Numbered from the stretch's first letter, positions 47,560-57,209 are shown. The stretch: 64,000 bases of DNA from Bacteroidota bacterium (GCA_029552825.1 JAKPDL010000014.1:48888-112887), one strand, 5' to 3'. Translations and numbers: made by a program. The notes: a model not told the origin generated them from the letters alone.

Positions 47560-48546
47560 ATGGTAAAATATACTCACATACTGAAATACCTATCAGCTTC
47601 TGCAGTGTTTTTTGCTCCGTTTATCTGCTCAGGCCAGGTTGAAAAACAGCTTACCCCGGCAGAGATAAAACAACAAACAATAGTAACAGAACCTGTAACA
47701 CTTAAAAAGGGATTTATCAGATCAGGCATGCTTACCAATTACCGGGTTGCCGACAAGTATTTTACTGATGATGGTATAAAAGAGTATTATCCTTCCAATA
47801 TATGGGGTACAAAATCGGTATATAATCTGACTTTTCAGTATGGTATCTCCGACAGGATGGAAGTAGAGCTTTCGACTGAATATATGAATTCAAGGCAGGA
47901 AAGCCAGAAGACAGAATTTATTGCAGCTACAAACACGGCAAAAACAGTTGTAACACGACAAAAAGGAACCGGAATAGGTGATACTTATGTGAAAATCAGA
48001 TATCAGATTTTTCCTGAAACAAGTTACAGGGTATCTGTTACAGGAAATATCAACCTTGCAATCCCTACAGGCGAAAAGAATCCTACTGACATTCGCAGTG
48101 CCGAGCAATATGATCTGCCTGTAGGAAGCGGAACATATGCACTTGGAGGCGGTTTGTTTGCTCGAACCATCTTTTATCCCTATTCATTTACCTTTGGGTT
48201 GAACTATACTTATAGTTTTACAGGAAGAAAAAAGTTTGAAATTACTGATATACGTGAAATAGAATTTCAGCCCGGTGAAGTGCTCGACCTGTCGCTGGGA
48301 GCCAATCTCCATCTTAATGAATGGATAGTTTTTTCGAATGAGCTTACGTATCAGCACAAGGATAAGGGAACTGTGAACGGGCACTATTCAGCACTTTTGC
48401 CTCTAACATGGTCGGCTTCGTACAGGCCGGGACTTGTTTTTCAGGTCAGGCGGTTCAGACTTGGCGAATCGGTGACAATTCCGGTAAAAGGCAAAAACAC
48501 AGCTGCCGATCCTCTTTATATTGTAATGGCTCAGTATGTTTTCTGA
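47560..48546 (+). CDS. Predicted outer-membrane beta-barrel protein B, 328 aa
   Basis: A signal peptide (about 1-26, with SAVFFAPFICSGQ) precedes a transmembrane-barrel-like domain with strands such as VYNLTFQYGISDRMEVELS, GIGDTYVKIRYQIF, RVSVTGNINLAIPTGE and TFGLNYTYSFTG. It ends in the terminal aromatic strand YIVMAQYVF, a typical BAM signal. The IPTGEKN segment resembles MetA-pathway/phenol-degradation-type transporters, so export or import of a small molecule is possible, but this is inference. It directly abuts barrel A and overlaps the CHAT gene by 11 bp. Confidence 0.75.
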   Translation: MVKYTHILKYLSASAVFFAPFICSGQVEKQLTPAEIKQQTIVTEPVTLKKGFIRSGMLTNYRVADKYFTDDGIKEYYPSNIWGTKSVYNLTFQYGISDRMEVELSTEYMNSRQESQKTEFIAATNTAKTVVTRQKGTGIGDTYVKIRYQIFPETSYRVSVTGNINLAIPTGEKNPTDIRSAEQYDLPVGSGTYALGGGLFARTIFYPYSFTFGLNYTYSFTGRKKFEITDIREIEFQPGEVLDLSLGANLHLNEWIVFSNELTYQHKDKGTVNGHYSALLPLTWSASYRPGLVFQVRRFRLGESVTIPVKGKNTAADPLYIVMAQYVF

Positions 48547-51373
48547 ATGGTTCACAATAATGGTTCGTAAAAGAGCAGCACTCATCATTGCTTTCCTTTT
48601 CTTTTGTTTCATTCTGCTTTTTTCATGTCTTACTCCTTCCATTCTTGTGACCCGTGAACAGAACGCAGGCGACGAACTTTTCAACAGTCACCGTTACAAT
48701 GAAGCAATTGTACATTATGGGAAGATGCTCGAAGCGAGCCAGAAGCTTGGGATATACCGCAACCTTCAGATGGAAGCCTCGGTGTGCCGCAAAGTGGCGA
48801 ACTGTTATGAAATGACAGGCAAATACTCAGATGCACTGGAATATGTGGAGAGGGCAATGAAACTCGATTCTGCAGCAGGTTACCTTCTCGGCCGTATTGA
48901 AGATTACAGGCACAGGGGTAAGATCTATATCTACATGGGACAATATTATAACGGTATATCATCGCTTGAAAGAGCTCTTGAATTAAGTGAAGGGATGAAC
49001 CAGAGCCTGAAAAATGAGAACAGACTTACAATAGCTGACAACTATCTGGCTCTGGGTCAATTATATGCGGTGATGGGGAAGACGGAGACTTCACTAAAAT
49101 ATACCGACAGAGCTCTCACTATATTCAGGCAGGCAGGAGAGACGAGGGGGGAAATGGAAGCCTATCTGACACTTGCTTCAGTATACTCTGATCAGGGAGA
49201 TTTGATTACTGCATCCCGCTTTGCTGAGAATTCTCTAAAACTGGCTGAAAGGCTCGGGGTGGGAACTGCACGGCATTATCATCTGATGGCAACAATTGCG
49301 TCGGGTACCGGAGATTATGAGAAGGCATTAAGGTACCAGGAGAAGGCACTTGAAGAGGCTAAAAAAACCAGAATTGCTGCTCAGATAATCTGGGCAACTG
49401 TGGGCATGGGAGATATCTATAGTGAACTGGGCGACTACAGGCATGCCGGGCAGTATTACCGGCAGGCAAGGGAACAGAGGGATACAATCGGCATCATGGC
49501 AGGCAGTCTGGATGCTTCGATAGGGATGAGGCTGGGTGATGTTGCAGGTGCGAGCCGTTATTATTCATCCGAAGGTTCAGTTACAGGTAACGCGATAACA
49601 TCACTTCGCATGGCAGAACTATTGATAAACGCCGGGAAACCCGACAGTGCTTTTTATTACCTCAGTATAGCAGGGTCAGCCTTTCACTCTATGGGTAACA
49701 GGCAGGGTCTGTCAAATACATATCTGCTTAAAGGTAAAATCTTTAATGATGCGGGTAATTATTCAATGGCACTTGCTGTGATTGATTCTGCATCGCGTTT
49801 GTCAGAGTTTCCTGATATAAAGTGGAGGGCATGGTTCGAAACGGGTCGAGTTTATGAAAATTCAGGCGATGATGCGAGAGCCGTTATGGCATACCGTAAT
49901 GCGATTGATATTATTGAAAAGATAAGAGGGAACCTTACAGTTGACGAATTCCGCAGTATTTTTCTTGAAAACAAGAGAGAAGTATATGACAGGCTTATAA
50001 GGCTTCTTATGAAAAACAGGATGCCTGATGAGGCTTTCAGGATTTCGGAACAGGCAAGAGCAAGAGCTTTCTACGATATTCTTGCAGGTAAGAAGATTGA
50101 CTTCCGTGGTGCACTTCCGGGAGACCTTGTCACTCGTGAGCAGGAGAAAAGGCTTGAACTTCAGAATCTCTACAGGTTGCTCCAGAGAAGCGACGCAGAA
50201 TTTCAGGGAAGCACTGCAGGAAGAGCTTCTGAGATGCCAAAAGTAATGGAGGAACTGACACGTGTGCAAACGGAATATGAAGAATTACTCCGGATGCTTA
50301 AACTGAATAATCCGGCATATGCTGAAGTTATAGCTGCTGAGCCTGTTACTATTGAGGATGTACAATCAGAACTAAATGAAAAAACGGCACTTGTATCATA
50401 CTGGCTGAGTGAAGATGGTCTTTCTATATGGCTGATAAAACCGTCAGGGACGGAAGGTTTTCAGGTTAAAACGAGCTATGGAAGGCTTTATGAGCTTATT
50501 GAGCTGGCGCGAAAATCAATAAGCTCAAATGATGATAAAGCAGCAAACTACAGTCTTAAAGAACTTTACAATCTTCTTATTTATCCGGTTGAGATGCATC
50601 TCGAAGGTTTCAGGGATATAGTGTTTATACCTAACGGTCCGTTGCATTTTCTGCCGTTTCAGGCATTGAAAGACCGTAATGACAGGTATCTTATTGATAA
50701 ATATAATATTACATACTCTCCATCAGCAAGTGTTTATACAGTATGCAATGAGAGGCCAGTCCCCGGAGGTTCAAAGTTTCTGGGAGTTGCACTTTCGGAC
50801 ATGCCTATAGGTGGTAAGCCGGGTCTGCCGGGAACTGAGGATGAGCTGAAGAATATTCTGCCGCTTTTTTCCGAGAGTCTGTCTGCAACCGGCAAGAATG
50901 CTACCGAGACTTTTGTAAAGAGAAATGCAGGGAGTTGCAGCATATTGCATCTTGCCACACACGGGACATACAACTACAATCAGCCGCTCTATTCCTGTCT
51001 TTTATTTCCTGCAACTGATGAAGATGATGGTCGTCTCAATGTCTGGGAGGTTCTTGAGATGAATCTGAATGCGAAACTTGTTACACTTAGTGCATGTGAG
51101 ACTGGACTTGGCAATGTGACGCGTGGTGATGAGATGACCGGACTGAGTCGTGCTTTTCTTTTTGCCGGCTCTCCGGCCGTGGTGGTGAGCCTCTGGGCTG
51201 TTGCAGATTATCCAACATCATTCCTGATGTCGGCTTTTTACAGGAATCTCAAGTCATATCCAGCCAGCGAAGCCTTATCACTTGCCCAGAGAGAGACTAT
51301 GAAAAAATACCCCCAACCCCTTTACTGGGCACCTTTTGTGCTTATCGGAAACGGGAATGTGAAAGCCGAGTGA
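48536..51373 (+). CDS. TPR-CHAT (caspase-like) lipoprotein, 945 aa
   Basis: The N-terminus has a lipoprotein signal (FILLFSC, Cys31 if translation starts at 48536; an ATG at 48560 gives the cleaner start MVRKRAALII). About 10 TPR repeats follow (about 40-460, such as GDELFNSHRYNEAIVHYGKML), then a helical linker and a CHAT domain (about 640-945). The caspase-like dyad is visible as His809 in LATHGTYN and Cys854 in LSACETGLGN, so the peptidase is probably active. As a lipoprotein it should act outside the cytoplasm, unusual for a CHAT enzyme. It is last in the operon, overlapping barrel B by 11 bp. Confidence 0.88.
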   Translation: MFSEWFTIMVRKRAALIIAFLFFCFILLFSCLTPSILVTREQNAGDELFNSHRYNEAIVHYGKMLEASQKLGIYRNLQMEASVCRKVANCYEMTGKYSDALEYVERAMKLDSAAGYLLGRIEDYRHRGKIYIYMGQYYNGISSLERALELSEGMNQSLKNENRLTIADNYLALGQLYAVMGKTETSLKYTDRALTIFRQAGETRGEMEAYLTLASVYSDQGDLITASRFAENSLKLAERLGVGTARHYHLMATIASGTGDYEKALRYQEKALEEAKKTRIAAQIIWATVGMGDIYSELGDYRHAGQYYRQAREQRDTIGIMAGSLDASIGMRLGDVAGASRYYSSEGSVTGNAITSLRMAELLINAGKPDSAFYYLSIAGSAFHSMGNRQGLSNTYLLKGKIFNDAGNYSMALAVIDSASRLSEFPDIKWRAWFETGRVYENSGDDARAVMAYRNAIDIIEKIRGNLTVDEFRSIFLENKREVYDRLIRLLMKNRMPDEAFRISEQARARAFYDILAGKKIDFRGALPGDLVTREQEKRLELQNLYRLLQRSDAEFQGSTAGRASEMPKVMEELTRVQTEYEELLRMLKLNNPAYAEVIAAEPVTIEDVQSELNEKTALVSYWLSEDGLSIWLIKPSGTEGFQVKTSYGRLYELIELARKSISSNDDKAANYSLKELYNLLIYPVEMHLEGFRDIVFIPNGPLHFLPFQALKDRNDRYLIDKYNITYSPSASVYTVCNERPVPGGSKFLGVALSDMPIGGKPGLPGTEDELKNILPLFSESLSATGKNATETFVKRNAGSCSILHLATHGTYNYNQPLYSCLLFPATDEDDGRLNVWEVLEMNLNAKLVTLSACETGLGNVTRGDEMTGLSRAFLFAGSPAVVVSLWAVADYPTSFLMSAFYRNLKSYPASEALSLAQRETMKKYPQPLYWAPFVLIGNGNVKAE

Positions 51374-51669
51374 GTTTTATATGTTAAATTTCTTGATGCA
51401 TTGATATTTTTTTATGGTTGTAGATTCCTTGTTGAAGGTTAATTGATGAGTAATAAATTGTTATGATATTTTTTATATGTCAAATGCTTCAGGCATTGTC
51501 ATTAAGATTTTATTTTAAAAAAATAGTCCGCAGAACCTCGAAAAGAAACTAAGACACCAACATTACTCAGTATAATAACTCACCACTTTAAATTTTTTTA
51601 GGCCATCCTTGCATTTGTGACTATTTTATAACTTTGAAAAGTTGTAATAAAACTTTACATTTTATTAGT
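51374..51669 (+). other. Gene-free stretch upstream of the ECF sigma gene
   Basis: About 296 A/T-rich bases. TAACTTTG at 51629-51636 is a perfect TAnnTTTG -7 box. No convincing -33 TTTG lies at the right distance, so the promoter may need an activator or the sigma factor itself. No coding region, RNA gene or repeat was seen. Confidence 0.5.
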
Positions 51670-52257
51670 TTGATAAAGTTCAGAGATATAGAAAATGAAG
51701 AGTTTCTTGTAAGGAGCCTTTCAAAGGGAAACATTCTGGCGTTTAATACATTATTTAAAGAGTACAGCGGACGATTATTCCGGTTCGCCAATGGATATTT
51801 GAGGTCAGAGGCTGAAGCTGAAGAAATTGTACAGGAAGTTTTCACAATTATATGGGAAAAAAGAAAGGACTTAAAAGATGAATTATCATTTAAGTCGTAC
51901 CTGTTTACTATTGCATTTAACATTATTAAAAAGTATTTCAGGAGAAAGACTTATCTGGCAGAGTATTTAAATTCACAAATTTATTCGGACCTCGATATTA
52001 GTACCACTGATAAGATAGACTATGATTCGGTTTGCGATTTTATCAGGAAACTAGTTGACAGGTTGCCTGACAGGCGAAGGGAGATATTTATTAAAAGCAG
52101 ATTTGAGGGATTGAGCATTAAAGAATTATCAGAAGAGCTTGGAATAAGTCATAAAACAGTTGAAAATCAGATAACAGCCGCTCTTAAATTTTTAAAAGAA
52201 AATCTTAAACATGAATTTCTGCCTGCAGTTTTATTCTTTTTTCTGTTTATAGCTTAA
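51670..52257 (+). CDS. ECF (sigma-70 family) RNA polymerase sigma factor
   Basis: A sigma factor of about 195 aa with region 2 (FKEYSGRLFRFANGYL, EAEEIVQEVFTIIWEKR) and region 4 (LPDRRREIFIKSRFEGLSIKELSEELGISHKTVENQI), the Bacteroidota SigW/FecI-like ECF pattern. The frame has no ATG at its start: a TTG at 51634 is possible but lies inside a TAACTTTG box, so I chose the TTG at 51670 (giving IKFRDIENEEFLV). The end (ALKFLKENLKHEF, then a hydrophobic stretch of about 14 residues) is normal for this group. It should switch on the SusC/SusD locus with the FecR-type protein downstream. Confidence 0.88.
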   Translation: MIKFRDIENEEFLVRSLSKGNILAFNTLFKEYSGRLFRFANGYLRSEAEAEEIVQEVFTIIWEKRKDLKDELSFKSYLFTIAFNIIKKYFRRKTYLAEYLNSQIYSDLDISTTDKIDYDSVCDFIRKLVDRLPDRRREIFIKSRFEGLSIKELSEELGISHKTVENQITAALKFLKENLKHEFLPAVLFFFLFIA

Positions 52258-52381
52258 TTTTTTTTATTCCCTGATAGGTGTATTATTTCATTTATGGATA
52301 TAACTATTGTGAAAAAGCAATAAAAATATTTGTTTGGTTAATTCAAGGGGTCAGAGGTCAGGTTAGTTTGGTTAGGGTTTG

Positions 52382-52409
52382 AAGCAGTTCTCTCATGAGA
52401 GAACTGCTT
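52382..52409. promoter_or_regulatory. 28-bp perfect palindrome abutting a -7 box upstream of fecR
   Basis: The bases from 52382 (aagcagttctctca) to 52409 (tgagagaactgctt) form an exact inverted repeat of 14 + 14 bp with no spacer. A perfect -7 box TAGATTTG starts on its last base (52409-52416), 33 bp before the fecR ATG, so a protein bound here would cover the -14 to -41 region. Upstream (52349-52375) are direct repeats ggtcag x2 and ggttag x2. It may be an operator for a dimeric regulator, or the RNA could fold as a 12-bp hairpin with a CATG loop. Confidence 0.7.
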
Positions 52410-52449
52410 AGATTTGAAAAAAAATTAATAAATATATAAGTTAGGATTT

Positions 52450-53490
52450 ATGAAAGAAGAGAAGGTGGATTTTGATAAGCTAAAAGATTTTTTTGAAGGT
52501 CGTAATAATGATTTTGAGTATATAAAGAAAGTATTTTGTGACAGGGAGAAAGAAGATGAACTTAAAAAAGTTTTATGGAGGCAGTGGTATGAAATTTTAA
52601 AAGAGGATATTGAAAGTGAAAAAGATTTGAGCCATATTTTGTACAGGATTCATTATGAAATTAATAGTAGGAAAGAGTTCATTGATAGAAGAGGAAAGAT
52701 TCATAATATTTTAAGAGCATTTACCCGGATTGCTGCGGTATTGTTTATTCCTTTGCTGATATATTCTGGTTATCAGTTTATCAGAAGTTCAGGTACTGGA
52801 ATAGCCATGTCGGTCGAGATTACAGCACCAGCATGGGCACGGGTTCAGTTTACTCTGCCCGATGGTACCAGAGGATGGCTGAACAACAGGTCGGTTTTAA
52901 AATATGAGGCAGGGATAAATTTTAACAGGGAGGTTATTTTAGATGGAGAAGCTTACTTTGATGTTGCAAAAGAAAAGAGGAAGCAGTTCAGAGTAAAAAC
53001 TGATGAAGTTATTATTACAGCACTGGGTACAAAATTTAATGTAGCCTCTTACAATAATGAGAAAAATGTTGAAGTTGTTCTTGAAGAAGGTTCTCTGATA
53101 TTAACCGATAAGGACAATAGATACACCTGTCAGATGAAACCAAGTGAACTTGTTATTTATGATAAAACAAGCGGGCATCTTTCAAAGGATACTGTACAAA
53201 CTAACAAATACACCTCATGGAAGGAAGGAAGGCTGGTATTCAGGAATGATCCGATTGATGTTATTGCTCGCAGGTTGGAAAGGTGGTATAATATTGAGGT
53301 TGAGTTGAAAGATATTTTCCCGGACGACATAAGACTTCGTGCCACTTTTATAGATGAAGATTTATATGAAGTTCTAGAAATTCTGAAGCGCAGTCTGAAC
53401 ATTGACTACCACATTAATGAGAGAAGCCTTGGAGATGATGGGGTTTTCTATAAGAAAAAAGTAATATTGATGAGTAAAAAAGATATATAA
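52450..53490 (+). CDS. FecR-family anti-sigma protein
   Basis: A 346-aa inner-membrane regulator: a cytoplasmic N-terminal anti-sigma part (about 1-85), one TM helix (about 93-115, RIAAVLFIPLLIYSGYQF), the periplasmic FecR domain (about 120-215, with GTRGWLNNRSVLKYEAG, DGEAYFDVAKEKRKQFRVKT, ALGTKFNVASY) and a C-terminal DUF4974 domain (about 265-340, FRNDPIDVIARRLERWYNIEV, ATFIDEDLYEVLEILKRS). In such systems the STN domain of a SusC-type transporter contacts FecR, which releases the ECF sigma factor. The gene lies between the sigma and SusC genes, as expected. Confidence 0.95.
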   Translation: MKEEKVDFDKLKDFFEGRNNDFEYIKKVFCDREKEDELKKVLWRQWYEILKEDIESEKDLSHILYRIHYEINSRKEFIDRRGKIHNILRAFTRIAAVLFIPLLIYSGYQFIRSSGTGIAMSVEITAPAWARVQFTLPDGTRGWLNNRSVLKYEAGINFNREVILDGEAYFDVAKEKRKQFRVKTDEVIITALGTKFNVASYNNEKNVEVVLEEGSLILTDKDNRYTCQMKPSELVIYDKTSGHLSKDTVQTNKYTSWKEGRLVFRNDPIDVIARRLERWYNIEVELKDIFPDDIRLRATFIDEDLYEVLEILKRSLNIDYHINERSLGDDGVFYKKKVILMSKKDI

Positions 53491-53546
53491 TCACACTTAA
53501 AATCTGTTCCCATGAAATATGATTCATCATAAGAGGTATGAAAAAA

Positions 53547-53573
53547 CAGGAAAGTGGTGTAGACACTTTCCTG
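53547..53573 (+). promoter_or_regulatory. 10-bp hairpin between fecR and susC
   Basis: The arms caggaaagtg (53547-53556) and cactttcctg (53564-53573) are perfectly complementary with a 7-base loop. There is no T run after it, so an attenuator, a processing site or an mRNA-stabilising element is more likely than a full terminator. It lies 57 bp after the fecR stop codon and 54 bp before the susC start. Confidence 0.6.
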
Positions 53574-53627
53574 CCATTCAGCTAAGTTAATTAATTAAAA
53601 ATAACCTAACTAAAACATTGCATATTT

Positions 53628-56600
53628 ATGAAAAAAAACCAATTTAACTTAACATTAAGGAAGTTAATCATGGAACTTAAAATTTCAATCCTGATTATTC
53701 TTTTAAGCGTATCAAGTGTTTTTGCGGGTAGATCATATTCCCAGACAGCAAAGATTTCGCTTGATATAAAAGACAAGACCCTTGAACAGGTTATGGATGA
53801 GATAGAGAGGCAGAGTGAGTTCTATTTCATTTTTAACCAGAAGCAGATTGATGTCAACAGAATTGTTGATATACAGGCTAATAATAAGCGTATTACAGAT
53901 GTTCTTCCTCTTCTTTTTGAAGGGACAGATGTTAATTATGCAATAATTGATAGAAAAATACTGCTAACTACTGATCCGATCTCAAAAGATTTATTGAAAA
54001 AGGACCTGAAAATTAATCTTAATGAAGAACAGCAACAGATGACCGTAACAGGTGTGGTTACTGATGCATCAACAGGAGAAGTAATACCAGGAGTTAATGT
54101 TGTGGTAAAAGGTACTACAATAGGTACGATAACTGATGAAAAAGGGAAATATTCAATAAATGTTCCTGATAGAAATGCGACTCTTGTGTTTTCATTTATA
54201 GGATATAATCCTCAGGAAATTTTATTAGGAGGCAGAACGTTACTTAATGTTGCATTAAGTTTAGACGTAAAAAGACTTGAGGAGATAGTTGTTGTTGGAT
54301 ATGGCGTTCAGAAGAAGCTTAACCTTACAGCAGCTGTTGATCAGGTTACAAGTGAAGTAATTACTAACAGACCTATTCCAAATATTACACAGGGTCTGAA
54401 GGGAGTTATACCTAATCTAAACATTAATTTACTAGACGGAAAACCAATTCAAGCACCAAGTTTTAACATAAGAGGTACGACATCTATCGGACAGGGCGGT
54501 AATGCACTGGTTCTAATTGATGGTGTTGAAGGTGATCCCAGCCTTTTGAATCCAAATGATATTGCCAGTATATCTGTTTTAAAGGATGCAGCAGCCGCAT
54601 CAATTTATGGAGCTAGAGGTGCATTTGGTGTAGTTCTTATCACAACCAAAAATCCTGAAAAAGGAAGAACAGGCGTTCAATATTCAACTAACTACTCTTT
54701 AAAAAGGCCCATTAAACTACCTGATTATGTTACTGATGGATATACATACGTAAAAATGTTTGTTGAAGCATTTCTTAACGGTGATGGGTCATTCCCTCAG
54801 AATATTAATAAAACACAGAAAGTGTCCCAGGCTTATCTGGATGAATTTAAAAGAAGAGTAGAATCGGGTCAGCCATATAATACTGTTGAGGTTGATCCTG
54901 TAACAGGTGAATATGTATATTATGCAAGTACCGACTGGTACGATCTTTTATATAAAGATTTTACTTCTTCTATTGAACACAATCTGGCAATATCAGGAAG
55001 CAGTGATAAGGCTGCTTATCTTGTTTCAGGGAGAATAATGGGACAGAACGGCTTATTTCGCTATAATACTGATGACTACGCAATGCAAAATCTGAGGGCT
55101 AAAGGTTCTGTAAATATTTTTAAATGGCTTGAGGTGACAAACAATTCAGATTATTCTCATATGTCTTATCATAATCCAATGAATGTGGGAGAGGGAAGCG
55201 GAATATGGAGGAATATTGCTGATGAAGGACATCCCAGCGCTCCTCTCTTTAATCCTGACGGAACTTTTTCAATGTCAGCTGCTTATACTGTTGGAGATTT
55301 TGTCTACGGAAAAAACGGTATTGACACAAAAAGAACTGTAATTAAAAATACCACCGGGGCTACAGCGTCTTTTTTTAATAACAAACTCAGAATTAAAGGT
55401 GATTTTACATTCCAGAATACCCGTTACGACAGGATTAGAAAAAGGGTTCAGGTGCCATATAGTAATAAGCCAGGTGTGATAGCCTATGTAGGAACAAAAA
55501 CTAATGACCTGACTTATGAAGATAGAAAAACTGATTACCTGGCTACTAATATATATTCTGAGTATGAGAACAATTTTGGAAATAATCACTATCTAAAATT
55601 CATGATTGGATACAACTTTGAACAATCCACCTACAATAGGTTGTATGTTTTAAGAAATGGTATAATCTATCCCGACGCAAAAGATATTAATCTTTGCCTC
55701 GGACAATCCATTGAAACAAGTGGTGGTTATGAAAAGTGGATAGTTCTTGGTGGATTCTCACGGTTGAATTATTCTTTTAAGGACAGATACCTGATCGAAA
55801 TCAATGCAAGGTATGATGGTTCCTCAAAATTTCCTTCAAATCAGAGATTCGCATTCTTCCCTTCAATATCGGCAGGATGGAGAGTATCAAAAGAATCTTT
55901 CTTTAAAGTATCACCTAAATTAGTAAATGACTTAAAGATAAGGGCATCCTATGGATCTCTTGGTAATGGAAACATTGCTTCATATGTATATCAGGAACAA
56001 TTTTCAATTTCACAGCATCCTATGATATTGAATAATATAAGACCCCAGTATACAAGTTTTCCTAATATTTTACCTGAAGGCCTTACATGGGAAACGGCAA
56101 CAACTTTCGATGTTGGAATTGATTTTTCGATGTTTTCTGGCAGGTTCAATTTCTCAGGTGACTGGTATAACAGGAAAACAACGGATATGTATACTATTGG
56201 ACTTACTCTTCCTGCAGTATTTGGTGCAACCCCGCCTAAAGGTAACTATGCAGACCTAAATACCAAGGGTTGGGAACTTTCAGTTTCATGGAACGATGAT
56301 TTTAATGTCGCTTCAAAGCCTTTTAATTATAACCTTCGATTGGCACTTTCTGACTACAGATCTGTGGTGACCAAATATAACAATCCTGATAAGTTGCTAA
56401 CAGATTATTATCCGGGAATGGTTATAGGAGAAATCTGGGGTTATGTAACAGAAGGATTCTTTATTGATGATGAGGATGTTGCCAACCATGCAAAACAGAG
56501 CCCGGAAATGCGGGCATCACCTACTAATATATGGTATGCAGGAGATGTTAAATTTAAGGACCTTAATAACGATGGATATATTAACAGGGGAAAAAATACA

Positions 56601-57191
56601 GTTGATGACCCTGGTGATAGAATTATTATAGGTAACAGAACTCCGCGTTACCAGTTTGGTATAAATCTTGGAGCCGATTGGTCTAATATATTCTTTTCTG
56701 CATTTATTCAGGGTGTTGGGAAACAGGATTGGTATCCGAGTACTGAATGTGAATTTTTCTGGGGACAGTATAATAGGCCATACAATAATGTTCCCAAGTG
56801 GCACCTGGGAAATATGTGGACACCAGAAAATCCGAATGCTTACCTGCCACGTACAATGTCAAGGGCAGCATCGAGTACAACATCCAGAGAATTAGGTGTG
56901 CCACAAACAAAATACCTCCAGAATGTTGCCTATGTAAGACTTCGTAACCTCCAGCTTGGTTACAGTCTGCCCAAACAATTGATATCAAGAATAGGAGCTA
57001 AAGATCTTAAGGTCTATTTCTCAGGTGAAAACCTCTGGGATTGGTCACCATTGTATAAGCTCATCGGAAACCACCTTGATGTGGAAAATACAGGTCCATC
57101 AGACCAGGAATTCACATCTGGTAATGCTGGTGATGGATACAATTATCCTATGCTAATGAGCTTTTCATTCGGACTCTCAATCACTTTTTAA
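53628..57191 (+). CDS. susC: SusC/RagA-type TonB-dependent outer-membrane transporter with STN domain
   Basis: A 1187-aa transporter. After a signal region (about 20-38; a short N-terminal extension before it is common in this class) it has an STN signalling domain (about 45-125, KISLDIKDKTLEQVMDEI), a carboxypeptidase-like domain (about 135-215, GVVTDASTGEVIPGVNVVVKG), the SusC motif VVVGYGVQKKLNLTAAV, a plug (about 230-345) and a beta-barrel to the C-terminal strand SFSFGLSITF. It imports an oligosaccharide across the outer membrane with SusD, using TonB. The STN domain links it to FecR and the ECF sigma factor encoded upstream. Confidence 0.95.
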   Translation: MKKNQFNLTLRKLIMELKISILIILLSVSSVFAGRSYSQTAKISLDIKDKTLEQVMDEIERQSEFYFIFNQKQIDVNRIVDIQANNKRITDVLPLLFEGTDVNYAIIDRKILLTTDPISKDLLKKDLKINLNEEQQQMTVTGVVTDASTGEVIPGVNVVVKGTTIGTITDEKGKYSINVPDRNATLVFSFIGYNPQEILLGGRTLLNVALSLDVKRLEEIVVVGYGVQKKLNLTAAVDQVTSEVITNRPIPNITQGLKGVIPNLNINLLDGKPIQAPSFNIRGTTSIGQGGNALVLIDGVEGDPSLLNPNDIASISVLKDAAAASIYGARGAFGVVLITTKNPEKGRTGVQYSTNYSLKRPIKLPDYVTDGYTYVKMFVEAFLNGDGSFPQNINKTQKVSQAYLDEFKRRVESGQPYNTVEVDPVTGEYVYYASTDWYDLLYKDFTSSIEHNLAISGSSDKAAYLVSGRIMGQNGLFRYNTDDYAMQNLRAKGSVNIFKWLEVTNNSDYSHMSYHNPMNVGEGSGIWRNIADEGHPSAPLFNPDGTFSMSAAYTVGDFVYGKNGIDTKRTVIKNTTGATASFFNNKLRIKGDFTFQNTRYDRIRKRVQVPYSNKPGVIAYVGTKTNDLTYEDRKTDYLATNIYSEYENNFGNNHYLKFMIGYNFEQSTYNRLYVLRNGIIYPDAKDINLCLGQSIETSGGYEKWIVLGGFSRLNYSFKDRYLIEINARYDGSSKFPSNQRFAFFPSISAGWRVSKESFFKVSPKLVNDLKIRASYGSLGNGNIASYVYQEQFSISQHPMILNNIRPQYTSFPNILPEGLTWETATTFDVGIDFSMFSGRFNFSGDWYNRKTTDMYTIGLTLPAVFGATPPKGNYADLNTKGWELSVSWNDDFNVASKPFNYNLRLALSDYRSVVTKYNNPDKLLTDYYPGMVIGEIWGYVTEGFFIDDEDVANHAKQSPEMRASPTNIWYAGDVKFKDLNNDGYINRGKNTVDDPGDRIIIGNRTPRYQFGINLGADWSNIFFSAFIQGVGKQDWYPSTECEFFWGQYNRPYNNVPKWHLGNMWTPENPNAYLPRTMSRAASSTTSRELGVPQTKYLQNVAYVRLRNLQLGYSLPKQLISRIGAKDLKVYFSGENLWDWSPLYKLIGNHLDVENTGPSDQEFTSGNAGDGYNYPMLMSFSFGLSITF

Positions 57192-57209
57192 TTTTTAAAT
57201 AATACTGTT

